A DNA stretch of 64,000 nt from the NCBI GenBank assembly GCA_020635565.1, contig JACJZN010000007.1:1-64000 (forward strand), read 5' to 3'. Under the pieces are notes generated by a model that worked only from the letters and a program-made list of their open reading frames with translations, was not told the DNA's origin and searched no databases. The first letter of the stretch is position 1, and each line of letters opens with the position of its first letter. The translations under genes were made by a program, and so were the position numbers. Below, piece after piece: positions 1-8,959 of this stretch. This DNA is from Flavobacteriales bacterium (GTDB taxonomy: Bacteria > Bacteroidota > Bacteroidia > Flavobacteriales_D > Parvicellaceae).

Positions 1-233
1 GCAAGTTGCTCATAATTTGGATTGGATTGGTCTGATACAGCTTCTATTTCCGATTCCATATTTTTAATATGAGCCATCATTTCCTTGTTCACATCCCATT
101 TCTCATTGTTTACCAATTCTATATTGTAAGTGTTCTGAACTGATTCAGAATTTTCTTTAGATTCAGTTTGATTGCTACAGCTTGTTGTCACTAGTATTAA
201 GCCTATTGCTGTCATGCTAAATATGTTCTTCAT
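1..233 (-). CDS. Small lipoprotein, 3' end outside the window
   Basis: The reverse strand from an ATG at 233 reads into the left edge, giving about 77 residues of an incomplete protein. It begins MKNIFSMTAIGLILVTTSC, a signal peptide with a lipobox whose Cys19 would be lipidated, so the product should be a cell-envelope lipoprotein. The mature part is polar and acidic with no motif I recognise. A well-placed TACCTTTG promoter and a 9-bp inverted repeat lie just upstream, which supports this start. Function unknown. Confidence 0.75.
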   Translation of the reverse strand, partial: MKNIFSMTAIGLILVTTSCSNQTESKENSESVQNTYNIELVNNEKWDVNKEMMAHIKNMESEIEAVSDQSNPNYEQL

Positions 234-235
234 TA

Positions 236-261
236 TTTGTTAGTGTTTACTAACAAAGGTA
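236..261 (-). promoter_or_regulatory. Promoter and inverted repeat upstream of the lipoprotein
   Basis: On the minus strand TACCTTTG (254-261) matches the Bacteroidota -7 consensus TAnnTTTG exactly. A hairpin or operator with 9-bp arms, TTTGTTAGT and ACTAACAAA around a GTTT loop (236-257), covers the expected start of transcription, so a repressor bound there or a 5' hairpin could control the gene. Confidence 0.55.
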
Positions 262-393
262 TGGTAAAATTCAATCATAATCAAAAAATACTAAAAAAAC
301 ATATGACCTAACTATTCTCCGTCCAATACAGAATTCAATATTAAACACATTTCCTCTTTCAAAAAGTTTGAACTTTTGCTGGAGAGGGTCACT

Positions 394-426
394 AAGAGAG
401 TAATCCGCTTGGGGTTACTCTTTTTG
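394..426 (+). terminator. Rho-independent terminator
   Basis: AGAGTAATCC (397-406) pairs with GGGTTACTCT (412-421, one G-U pair) around a five-base loop and runs into TTTTT. It is a strong hairpin with no rightward ORF upstream within the window. Confidence 0.7.
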
Positions 427-488
427 TTTGTAATCTCAACAATAATAGGCTTTAGAGTACTACAACCCAGTTAGAATTATTAAAGAAA

Positions 489-500
489 AAGTTAGAACTT
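489..500. promoter_or_regulatory. AAGTT-AG-AACTT palindrome upstream of the kinase gene
   Basis: The 15-base string at 486-500 recurs exactly at 6695-6709. It sits about 36 bases before the kinase ATG and could be a regulator binding site. The function is inferred only from symmetry, recurrence and position. Confidence 0.3.
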
Positions 501-535
501 CGCCTATTTGGCTGAACCATTGTTATTTTTACGGT

Positions 536-2440
536 ATGAAGTTCTGGATTACATTATTTGGAATAATCTCTGTTATTTCAATTTGGACACAGGAAAAGGA
601 CAGTTTACTCGACATTATTAGCACTTCTGATGATGGTGACACTAATAAAGTTCATGCCCTTGTAGATCTTGCTGCTATCCATTACCATGACAATCTGGAC
701 ACTTCAAAAATACTGGTTCTTGAAGCTTTACATTTTGCTATGCATCAAGACTATACACGGGGAATTGGTTTTTCCAATACAGCCATGTCTGGTTACTTCT
801 TTCAAAAAGGAGATTTCGATTCGGCTCTAGTCTATGCAAATAAAGGTGTTGAGATCTTAGAATCAATAAAGGACAAACAACATATTCTAGCGGCTTATAA
901 CAACATCGCGTTGATCTATAACAACATGGACAAACCAGAAGAAGCCATTAAGATATACTTGAAAATTTATAGTTTAATAGAACAAAACAATCCCAGTGTA
1001 CAACACATGGCTATTTGTAATAACCTTGCCATAGCCTATGGAAACAACCATCAACCCGAAGAATCGAAAACATGGTTTTCTAAAGTGGTTAATTATGCCG
1101 AAGAAATGGAAAGTCCGATGGGGCTTGTTTATGGGTACAACGGAATATCTATTGTCAATATTGAACTAGAAGAATACGATGAAGCTATTGATAATGCTTC
1201 CAAAGCTCTACAAATTGGATTGGAAAATGGAATGGACAAAACAGTTTTAGAATCCTACCAAAACTTAGGAACTTCTTTTTTAAAGAAAAAGAACTACAAT
1301 AAGGCGGTTGAGCATTTCAATGAAGGAAAGTTATTGGCTGAAAAAATTGGAGCTAAAAGAAATCTCGAAGTAATTTACAAAGGACTATCTGATCTCTATC
1401 TTAAACAACAAAAGTTTGAACTTGCTTATGAGTTTAATGACAAATTTCACGCAATTAAGGACAGCATTTTCACAGAAGATAAGGTTGCTTTGATTGAAGA
1501 ATTGGAGAAGAAATACGAAACAGCTGAGTTAAAATCCAAACAAGCACAACTGGAGCTAGAAAAAGAGCAACTCACAAAAGAAGCAGAGCTTGAAGCAATT
1601 AAGAATATGCAACTTTCCCAAGAAAAGGAATTAGAAGCTCTTAGAGCAAAAAGAAATCAGAATTATTTGATCACTTCGATTGTGATAGCTCTTATTTTAG
1701 CTAGTGCAGGACTACTCTACTTCCTTCAGTTTAAGAAACGTAAACAATCTGAATTCAAACAAATTGAACTTGACGAACAGAACAAACGTCTTATGGTTGA
1801 AAATCAATATAAAGATGCTGAACTTAAGGCTATTAAAGCCCAAATGAATCCGCATTTTATGTTCAATGCATTAAATTCGATTCAAGAATACATCATTTTT
1901 AATGAAAAAGAATTAGCGTCAGATTACCTGGGTAAATTTGCTGATTTGATGCGTTTATATTTGAATCAGAGTAATCAGAACCTAATCAAAATAGAAGATG
2001 AAATCAAAAGTCTCCATTTATACATCGAATTAGAAGCGTTGAGGCAAGAGGATCTCTCATTCGCAATAAAATGCGAAGATGACTTTTTGATGGAGAAAAA
2101 ACTTCCTCCAATGCTTATTCAACCTTATGTAGAAAATGCCATCAAACACGGCCTGTGGCATAAGAAAAGTAACAAAAAGCTGAAAATCCTTTTCTACGAA
2201 AAGAATGAACTTATTGTTTGTGAAGTGATTGATAACGGTGTTGGTTTAGTCGAGAGCAAACGTATTCAAGATCAGAAAGGAAATCATCAATCTTTTAGCA
2301 CTGCTGCAAATGAAAACCGAATAAAGATCATTCAGGAAAAACATGGTAACAAGCTAAATATTACAATAGAAGAATTAAAAGAAGGTGAATTAGTGCTTGG
2401 AACAAGAGTTGAAATACAAATCCCAAATAATCTGAGTTAG
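536..2440 (+). CDS. TPR-containing LytS/YehU-type sensor histidine kinase
   Basis: Predicted membrane sensor kinase. A signal-like hydrophobic N-terminus (1-19) is followed by TPR repeats (about 30-310), a charged coiled coil (315-372), one membrane segment (about 375-397), a second coiled coil and a His_kinase domain of the LytS/YehU class. The phosphoacceptor motif QMNPHFMFNALNSIQ has its His at residue 440, and the ATPase part shows the N-box (PYVENAIKHGL) and a DNGVG G1 box. The gene is 59 bases upstream of a LytTR response regulator, so the two form a two-component pair, the usual Bacteroidota arrangement. The TPR domain probably senses a protein or peptide; the signal is unknown. It is full length with no damage. 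Confidence 0.9.
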   Translation: MKFWITLFGIISVISIWTQEKDSLLDIISTSDDGDTNKVHALVDLAAIHYHDNLDTSKILVLEALHFAMHQDYTRGIGFSNTAMSGYFFQKGDFDSALVYANKGVEILESIKDKQHILAAYNNIALIYNNMDKPEEAIKIYLKIYSLIEQNNPSVQHMAICNNLAIAYGNNHQPEESKTWFSKVVNYAEEMESPMGLVYGYNGISIVNIELEEYDEAIDNASKALQIGLENGMDKTVLESYQNLGTSFLKKKNYNKAVEHFNEGKLLAEKIGAKRNLEVIYKGLSDLYLKQQKFELAYEFNDKFHAIKDSIFTEDKVALIEELEKKYETAELKSKQAQLELEKEQLTKEAELEAIKNMQLSQEKELEALRAKRNQNYLITSIVIALILASAGLLYFLQFKKRKQSEFKQIELDEQNKRLMVENQYKDAELKAIKAQMNPHFMFNALNSIQEYIIFNEKELASDYLGKFADLMRLYLNQSNQNLIKIEDEIKSLHLYIELEALRQEDLSFAIKCEDDFLMEKKLPPMLIQPYVENAIKHGLWHKKSNKKLKILFYEKNELIVCEVIDNGVGLVESKRIQDQKGNHQSFSTAANENRIKIIQEKHGNKLNITIEELKEGELVLGTRVEIQIPNNLS

Positions 2441-2499
2441 CAGTCGAAACCTGTTTTTCAGCAATTCAATCAAACGAAAATCAACAACTTATATTATCT

Positions 2500-3264
2500 A
2501 TGTCAAAAAAGCACATGACCGCAGTTATTATTGATGACGAAGCTAAAGCAAGGCTATTGCTTAAGACTATTTTAGAAGACTACTGCGAGGAAATCGATAC
2601 GATCTATGATGCAGACGGACTAAAAGCTGGCGTAAAGTTGATCAGAGAGCATCTACCCGATGTCGTTTTCTTAGATGTGGAAATGCCTGAACACATGGGA
2701 ACACAGATCAATGATTTTTTTGCAGAAGACGAGATAAATTTTAAGATTGTTTTTACCACTGCTCACTCCGAATATGCAGTTAAAGCCTTCGAACTCAACG
2801 CAATTGACTACCTATTAAAGCCAATGCGCCCAAAACAAGTAAGGGAAGCCGTTTCTAAGGTTTATGCAGAACGCCAACAAAAAACGGTTTCAAAACAATT
2901 AGTCGAATTACGAGACTCGTTCAACACCCTCAACTTCAAAAAGATTGGCCTCCCAGTTTCAGACGGGATTCTATTTGTAGAGTTAGAAGACATTATTTGC
3001 ATGGAAGCTGATGGGATGTACACTAAGTTCTATACGAAAAACAGTGGTAGTAAAATGGTAAGCAAACCGTTAAAACATTTCATGGAACTTCTAGAGGAGA
3101 ATAAAGAATTTTACCGTCCTCATCGCTCTTATTGTATCAACATGCGCTACATCAAGCAGTATGTAAAAAAAGATGGGGGTTATTTGGTAATGGACAATGA
3201 CGTCATGGTTTCTATTTCTCGTGAAAAAAGAGAAGAGTTCTTACACCTAATGAGTAGTTTTTGA
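2500..3264 (+). CDS. LytTR-family response regulator
   Basis: Cytoplasmic DNA-binding response regulator, partner of the kinase just upstream. The receiver domain (about 5-125) shows the acidic pocket IDDE, the phosphoacceptor Asp59 in VFLDVEMP, the conserved Thr/Ser in FTTAHSEYA and the Lys of YLLKPMRP. The C-terminal half (about 150-254) is a LytTR domain, recognised by LPVSDGILFVELEDIICMEA and the HRSYCINM segment. Family members bind short direct repeats at promoters and often control surface or secreted functions; the next gene downstream encodes a secreted T9SS cargo, which could be a target (inference). Confidence 0.92.
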   Translation: MSKKHMTAVIIDDEAKARLLLKTILEDYCEEIDTIYDADGLKAGVKLIREHLPDVVFLDVEMPEHMGTQINDFFAEDEINFKIVFTTAHSEYAVKAFELNAIDYLLKPMRPKQVREAVSKVYAERQQKTVSKQLVELRDSFNTLNFKKIGLPVSDGILFVELEDIICMEADGMYTKFYTKNSGSKMVSKPLKHFMELLEENKEFYRPHRSYCINMRYIKQYVKKDGGYLVMDNDVMVSISREKREEFLHLMSSF

Positions 3265-3354
3265 TTTAGAAACTGAAACTAACAATTCAGCAGTTCGCAC
3301 ATTTTTAATTGTAAATATTCATTCAAATTCGCATCAAACAATAATGCGAATAAA

Positions 3355-4815
3355 ATGAAAAAACTTTACGTGCTATTAGCAGCCGCTGTTTTAGGAACCA
3401 TGGCTGTTGGTCAATCAACTATTTATGTCGACATTGATGCATCCGGCAATAATGATGGTTCATCTTGGACAAATGCATATAATGAATTACAGAACGCTAT
3501 TAGTAGTGCCTCTGTTGGTGATGAAATATGGGTAGCGGAGGGTACCTATTACCCTACTCATGACATCATCGGAAATCTAAACCCAACTAATCCACGAACT
3601 AAAACTATTTTGATCAATAAGAATATTGCGATTTACGGAGGCTTTACAGGAGCGGAAACGATGCTTAGTCAAAGAGATTGGAGTCAGAATATCACCTTAT
3701 TTTCAGGCGATATTGGAATAAATGGTGATTTGTCAGATAATTGTACTCGAGTTGTTTTTGTTACTAGCACCTCTTCTCTTGATGGGGTATACGTTCAAGA
3801 TGCATATGTAAACGCTGCCTATGGTGGTGGAATAAATATAAATGGCGCAACATTCTCATTGACTAATTGCGAAGTATCAAACAATGCGAGTTATTCAGGT
3901 GCAGGCTTGTATATTCAAGGAAATAGTGAAGTCTCTATTGACAATTGCGAATTTTTAAACAATACAGCAGAAAACAAAGGCGGAGGAATATTTCTAGAAC
4001 AGGGTAGTATAAATGTCCTAAACAGTATTTTCGATGGAAACGAAGCTGGCTATGGTGGAGGAATGTCTCTTGAAGGAGGTACAGCAACAGAATGTAAAAT
4101 AGTAAATTGCTTGTTTTCAAATAACCAAACTACACTTTACGGAGGTACGGCAGTATTTGCTTATGCCTTGCCGGGAGGAGTCAAAGTTGTGAACTCTACT
4201 TTTGCAAAAAACGATTGTCCAAGCTGCTCCCCTTCCAACACAGGAACTATTCGTTCCAATGGTGTAAATTACTCCATTCAAAACTCAATTATATGGAACA
4301 GCGTTCCTTTTAGCGAAGCAGCAAATAATTTATCTGTTTTCACTGTCAACAACTCAGTGGCAACCAATGGGTTTTCGGGAACAGGTAACTTATCAGCCTA
4401 CCCTCTCTTTACAGATACATTAAGCAATGACTTTACCCTACAATCAACTTCAGTAGCAATTGATGCCGGGGATACAACTGGGATTTCTGATATTATACCT
4501 TCATTGGATTTAAATGGAAACACTAGATATTTTAATAGCATTGATATAGGTGCCTTTGAGTCTACAATTAGTAGTACAGGCGTTTCTTCAATTCCATCTT
4601 CCCAAATTCATCTCTACCCAAATCCCACATCAGGTACGATTCAATTTACAAAAAAAATAAGTCAGGTTAAGGTATACGAACTAAATGGGAGACTCGTTAG
4701 ATCAATCTCAGTGAATTCCAACCAAGTTGACTTATCTTTCCTATCAAAAGGAATGTACATAATTGAAATTTCCTCCCTTGAACTAATACATACAGAACGC
4801 ATAATTGTTGAGTAG
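3355..4815 (+). CDS. Secreted beta-helix protein with T9SS sorting domain
   Basis: Signal peptide (about 1-19, ending VGQ) followed by a right-handed parallel beta-helix of the polymorphic-outer-membrane-protein or DUF1565 type: IYVDIDASGNNDGSSWTNAY at the start, then several NN-A-GGG-rungs (residues 155-310). The C-terminal about 75 residues (LYPNPTSG to HTERIIVE) are a type A T9SS sorting domain, so the protein should be exported through the outer membrane and anchored or released at the cell surface. Such helices often bind or degrade polysaccharides, but no catalytic motif is evident. A terminator follows. Confidence 0.85.
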   Translation: MKKLYVLLAAAVLGTMAVGQSTIYVDIDASGNNDGSSWTNAYNELQNAISSASVGDEIWVAEGTYYPTHDIIGNLNPTNPRTKTILINKNIAIYGGFTGAETMLSQRDWSQNITLFSGDIGINGDLSDNCTRVVFVTSTSSLDGVYVQDAYVNAAYGGGININGATFSLTNCEVSNNASYSGAGLYIQGNSEVSIDNCEFLNNTAENKGGGIFLEQGSINVLNSIFDGNEAGYGGGMSLEGGTATECKIVNCLFSNNQTTLYGGTAVFAYALPGGVKVVNSTFAKNDCPSCSPSNTGTIRSNGVNYSIQNSIIWNSVPFSEAANNLSVFTVNNSVATNGFSGTGNLSAYPLFTDTLSNDFTLQSTSVAIDAGDTTGISDIIPSLDLNGNTRYFNSIDIGAFESTISSTGVSSIPSSQIHLYPNPTSGTIQFTKKISQVKVYELNGRLVRSISVNSNQVDLSFLSKGMYIIEISSLELIHTERIIVE

Positions 4816-4843
4816 AGTTTTTTTCATCGTTCTGGTTTATAGT

Positions 4844-4872
4844 AAAGACCGTCTCATAAGACGGTCTTTTTC
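4844..4872 (+). terminator. Rho-independent terminator of the beta-helix gene
   Basis: Perfect 11-bp stem AAAGACCGTCT / AGACGGTCTTT with a CATA loop, followed by T residues. Confidence 0.85.
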
Positions 4873-4961
4873 ATTTAAGAAATTCAAATCACCAATTCAG
4901 CAATTTACTGAATACGTTACAATCAAAAAATGGGATTTTAGTCGAAAATAAACTCAGCAAT

Positions 4962-6584
4962 ATGAAAAATTCATTTAATAAACTAAGCTTAATAACTATT
5001 CTACTAATGGGATTCCTCACAGCCTCTGGTCAATATGGATTTAGACGCTCTACTCAAATCATCGAAAAAGGAAACTACTTTTTAGTTTATCAAAAAAGTA
5101 GCATCAGAGATTGCGATAATAATTCCTATCACAAACTTCATACGGTAAAGGCAGAAATATCAGATATTGAAGCTGTAGGCAAATATGTTACAACCTTTAA
5201 CCTTTACCACGTTAATCATTTTACCCATGGCCTATCATGGACTTGGGATGATCAGGAAAATCCGGTAGCGTTTTCAACAGAAGGTGGAAGCGTTTTTCTC
5301 TATCCCTATAATGGAAACATATACCTATTATCTGACTCTTTTTATGAAGATGTTTATAAAATTGGAAGTTCCACATATGGTGGTGTAAATAGCGAGATAT
5401 GCATCACTGGTTGGCTTCAAAAGAAAAAACCCAAGGCTGTTGATGATGGAAAAAACAAAGCATCTGTAGAATGTCCTGTAACCATAGAGGAATTGAAGGA
5501 GGATGCTATGAAAACCATGCAAAAAAGAATCGAAAAAGATAGCATTAAATTCCCCTCATCAGTTTCCATTGAAGGTAAATCAGTTTCTAAGTATGACCTT
5601 AGACTAGAATGGCAAAATAATGAAGGCTCTTATTCTGATGCGTCTTCTTCATTAAAGGTTGGTATCATAGCCGTATTGGAAGATGGAACTACCCTTTTGA
5701 CAAACAACTTTGAAGAAGGTTTTGGCTTATATTCTGATTACATTGTTAACGTTTATGGTGGATGTCTAGAATCAACAAAACGTGTTGATTCCAAAGGGGA
5801 ATACTATGAAAGATTTCATTTCAATAAAACAGCACAAGACAAACAACTTTCTAAAGACGAAGATTTTCTTAAAATATCCGTTATCAATAAATCTACAGGT
5901 GAAGAAGTAGTTAACGAGAAAGTACCCTTAGAGTATTATTCTGACGTCACATTGGATTATTCCAATCCTGATGGAAGTTATTGTTCTGATGGATGGGACG
6001 GTGGAGAAATAGATATTGAAGTTGAAGAGCTTGAACATTCCGAGACAGGAGAACCATTACTCTACTATACGATAACAATCAACAACTACTATAAAGATGG
6101 CAAAAAGGCCTATATAAAAATGCCCAAAACCGGTAAGCTAACTATATACAATGATGGAGGCAACGGAGGCGATTGTAACGGAGATGAATATAAAAAAGGA
6201 GGAAATGCGGGGACTTTTATCGTACATAACCAAACAGATGAAGCGCTTGAAAATTTAGAACTAATTGCCAGAGATGGACGTGAAGGTGGTTTTGGATATC
6301 CTCCATCTGATTACTACAGTAGTTCCTCCGATTCTAAATATAGTTCAAGTTCAAACTCTAGTTCTGATAACAATTCAAGCGAAATCATCATCATCAACAA
6401 CACAGGTAAAGGTGTTTGCATAGTTCAAGGTGGAACCTCACAAACCATAGGCAGCAAAGAAGAATTTGACTGTGATGATGATATTTACTATGGAGTAATG
6501 AATGGTAATAACTGTACCTCCAGCAAAGGAGCAAAAATCGCTGATGCAGATGGTGACTGTGGAAAAATGATAACCCTTGAATAG
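4962..6584 (+). CDS. Secreted protein of unknown function, Gly/Ser-rich C-terminus
   Basis: I do not recognise a family. The product begins with a signal peptide (about 1-24, ending TASGQ). Residues about 25-390 look like a mixed beta-rich globular region. From about 390 it becomes glycine-rich (YNDGGNGGDCNGDEYKKGGN) and then strongly serine-rich (about 448-475), ending with a small Cys-containing segment (DCDDD, NNCTSSKG, DGDC). There is no recognisable T9SS sorting domain, so it may stay in the periplasm or be outer-membrane associated. It stands alone between two terminators. Confidence 0.65.
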   Translation: MKNSFNKLSLITILLMGFLTASGQYGFRRSTQIIEKGNYFLVYQKSSIRDCDNNSYHKLHTVKAEISDIEAVGKYVTTFNLYHVNHFTHGLSWTWDDQENPVAFSTEGGSVFLYPYNGNIYLLSDSFYEDVYKIGSSTYGGVNSEICITGWLQKKKPKAVDDGKNKASVECPVTIEELKEDAMKTMQKRIEKDSIKFPSSVSIEGKSVSKYDLRLEWQNNEGSYSDASSSLKVGIIAVLEDGTTLLTNNFEEGFGLYSDYIVNVYGGCLESTKRVDSKGEYYERFHFNKTAQDKQLSKDEDFLKISVINKSTGEEVVNEKVPLEYYSDVTLDYSNPDGSYCSDGWDGGEIDIEVEELEHSETGEPLLYYTITINNYYKDGKKAYIKMPKTGKLTIYNDGGNGGDCNGDEYKKGGNAGTFIVHNQTDEALENLELIARDGREGGFGYPPSDYYSSSSDSKYSSSSNSSSDNNSSEIIIINNTGKGVCIVQGGTSQTIGSKEEFDCDDDIYYGVMNGNNCTSSKGAKIADADGDCGKMITLE

Positions 6585-6671
6585 TTGTTTGATTTACATT
6601 TTGTTACTCGTTGAATAATTCAATAGAGGATTTAAATCGGTAAATAATACATTAGTCTGCTCCACGCGTGC

Positions 6672-6770
6672 TTGCAATATTTAGCAAATATTGCAAAAAG
6701 TTAGAACTTTCGACAGAGAAGGTCACTCTCCAAGTCCAATACATGAATCGTTATTGGACTTGTTTTTTTA
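6672..6770 (+). other. Candidate short RNA or leader related to 361-426
   Basis: The segment opens with an inverted repeat of 11-bp arms (TTGCAATATTT / AAATATTGCAA, 6672-6696), continues with AAAAAGTTAGAACTTTCG and GAGAAGGTCACT, and ends in a perfect terminator. The middle part aligns with 360-393 over about 34 bases. No ORF covers it. A small RNA, a riboswitch-like attenuator or the 3' end of the preceding transcript are all possible. Confidence 0.35.
6731..6769 (+). terminator. Rho-independent terminator
   Basis: Perfect 10-bp stem CAAGTCCAAT / ATTGGACTTG (6731-6740 and 6753-6762), 12-base loop, followed by seven T residues. Confidence 0.85.
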
Positions 6771-6847
6771 TCCATTTATTGCAAATTCTCTTCCAGACCC
6801 TAACGAGTAATAGTCGTAAAAAATTTTTGCAAATTTCCGACAAATAG

Positions 6848-7893
6848 ATGGGTATGCCCCAAAATAAGTCTAAAGAAGAATTAATATGAATCGTTGAAAG
6901 TGAACGTAGGTTGCGTGAAGCTGAACGATTGGCAAAGATCGGTTCATGGGATCTTGATTTAGTTAATAACAACCTTGTTTGGTCGGACGAAATTTATCGC
7001 ATCTTCGATACAGCCCCTCAGTCTTTTGGAGCTACCTATGATGCCTTTCTAAATTTTATTCATCCAGAAGATCGTGATTTTGTTGATGATATTTATCGAA
7101 AATCGGTTGAAATCAAAGAACCATATGGCCCTATCACTCATAGATTGGTAATGAAATCTGCAAATTTGAAATTTGTGGAAGAAAGAGGTGTTACTGTGTA
7201 TACTGATGGTGGGACACCACTTCGCTCTTATGGCACATGTCAGGACATTACCGATCGTGTAGTTGGTGAAAAAACAAAAGCACAACTCAAAGAGAAAGAA
7301 GTTCTTCTGAAGGAAATCTACCACCGGGTCAAAAACAATCTTCAACTGATCTCAAGCCTTCTAAATATCCAGGCATCAAAAATTGACGACAAAGAGATCA
7401 GGTCGATATTTGAGACGAATCAAATGAGAATAAATGCTATTGCTTTAGTGCATGATCAACTTTGTCGTTCGGATAATTTGGCCACCGTTCAAGCAAATGA
7501 ATTTATTACCAATCTAATTGATAACTATAAGGATTCTACTTTTTTGAAGCTCAGAAGATTACTTTCAATTTAAAAATATCAAACTCTGACATTTCACTTG
7601 ACAAAGCTGTGCCTTTTGGATTGATAATGAATGAAGTCGTTAACAATAGTATAAAACATGCTTTTCCTGACAACAAAGGTGAAATTGATATCGTACTTTC
7701 CCGTGGTATAGATGACTGGAATCTGATGGTCCGAGACAATGGAATTGGGGTTGAAGATATAGAACAACTTGACAAAAATGACTCTTTCGGAATTGAAATT
7801 ATCCGAGCCCTCACAGAACAATTAGACGGTTCATTGAAGATTATTAGCTCCCCAAATGAAGGAATGAAATTCTCGTTCTCCTTCCCTTCATAA
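6848..7893 (+). pseudogene. Broken PAS/HisKA_2 sensor histidine kinase
   Basis: Reading from the ATG at 6848, the frame meets an in-frame TGA at 6887-6889 after 13 codons, then continues with an intact PAS domain (AERLAKIGSWDLD to YGTCQDITDR) and a HisKA_2 phosphoacceptor (EIYHRVKNNLQLISSLLNIQ). At the T6 run 7540-7545 the frame is lost; adding one T restores FEAQKITFNLKISNSD and the HATPase part (GLIMNEVVNNSIKHAF, RDNGIGV), ending at 7893. Two lesions suggest a decayed soluble kinase, although a TTG start at 6911 and a sequencing slip in the T run are alternatives. No response regulator is adjacent. Confidence 0.8.
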
Positions 7894-7900
7894 TTCTTTC

Positions 7901-8959
7901 TCAGTAACGCCACTTATTTGCCAAGACCACTAGCGAAAGCATTACAGGAACCTCTATTAGTACCCCAACAACAGTTGCTAATGATGCTCCTGAATTCAGT
8001 CCGAAAATCGAAATGGCAACAGCTACCGCCAATTCAAAGAAATTACTCGCTCCAATCATTGAAGAAGGCGCACAAACATTATGTCGCAACTTCAAAAACT
8101 TTCCAGCAAACCAACTGATAAAGAAGATAAAGTAGGTCTGAATGGTCAACGGAATAGCAATTAGCAAAATGGCGATAGGTTTATCAATAATTACTTGCCC
8201 CTGAAAAGCAAAGATCAACACCAATGTAAGCAACAACGCAACAATTGAAATTGGCTTTAAACGTTTCAAAAATTGATTCTCAAACCACTCTTTTCCTCTA
8301 TTCTTTATCAATAATCTATTGGTTCCATATCCCGCAACTAATGGGAATACTACAAAAACGATCACAGAAGTGATTAGTGTTCCATACGGAATTCCCACTA
8401 CTTCACCATTACCATTCAAAAAACTTATATCGAACCATGAGAATAATAATCCGACTATTGGTACAAAGGCTATCAATAAGATCAAATCGTTAACTGATAC
8501 TTGAACCAAAGTATAGTTGGCATCTCCTTTTGTTAAATATGACCATACAAACACCATAGCCGTGCATGGTGCTGCACCTAAAAGAATTGCTCCGGCAAGA
8601 TATTGTTCAGCATCTTCTGGCGTTAACCATGCTTCATACAAATAGTAAAAAAATACATAGGCAAATAATGCCATCGTAAAAGGTTTGATTAACCAATTCA
8701 CAACGACAGTAAGTCCAAGTCCTTTCCAATTTCTAGACACGTACTTAAGCGATGAGAAATCAATTTGAACCATCATTGGGTAGATCATTAACCAAACCAA
8801 TAATGAAACTGGCACGTTGACATTGAAAATGTTCCAGTCACTGAGAACACCTATACTATCACCAGTAATATAACCAATGCCAATTCCAACAACAATACAT
8901 AGCAATACCCAAACGGTAAGGTATTTTTCGAAAAACCCAATTCTAGCTTCTTCACTCAT
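7901..8959 (-). CDS. acr3: Arsenite efflux transporter, ACR3 family
   Basis: Inner-membrane arsenite exporter with about ten membrane segments over 352 residues, the normal ACR3 length. Diagnostic stretches are GAAPCTAMVFVWSYLTKGDA (which includes the conserved Cys used for As(III) recognition) and LRHNVCAPSSMIGASNFFE. It is the last gene of a leftward arsenic operon and overlaps the arsC stop by four bases (ATGA), so translation is probably coupled. Expression should be induced by arsenite through the upstream ArsR. Confidence 0.93.
   Translation of the reverse strand: MSEEARIGFFEKYLTVWVLLCIVVGIGIGYITGDSIGVLSDWNIFNVNVPVSLLVWLMIYPMMVQIDFSSLKYVSRNWKGLGLTVVVNWLIKPFTMALFAYVFFYYLYEAWLTPEDAEQYLAGAILLGAAPCTAMVFVWSYLTKGDANYTLVQVSVNDLILLIAFVPIVGLLFSWFDISFLNGNGEVVGIPYGTLITSVIVFVVFPLVAGYGTNRLLIKNRGKEWFENQFLKRLKPISIVALLLTLVLIFAFQGQVIIDKPIAILLIAIPLTIQTYFIFFISWFAGKFLKLRHNVCAPSSMIGASNFFELAVAVAISIFGLNSGASLATVVGVLIEVPVMLSLVVLANKWRY

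Larger units (their letters stand above)
234..535. other. Intergenic region with a possible short transcript
   Basis: No protein-coding gene is visible in these 302 bases. The left end holds the promoter of the leftward lipoprotein. Positions 361-426 hold a palindrome (AAAAGTT-TG-AACTTTT, 362-377), the string GAGAGGGTCACT and a strong rightward terminator. Since no rightward gene precedes the terminator, either a small RNA or an attenuated leader is possible. A related block lies at 6695-6770. Positions 486-500 repeat the palindrome part again, just before the sensor kinase gene. Confidence 0.35.

Noticed and set aside
7049..7345. Minus-strand frames over the kinase pseudogene
   Set aside because: Shadow of the PAS/HisKA_2 coding strand; no start context and no recognisable domain.
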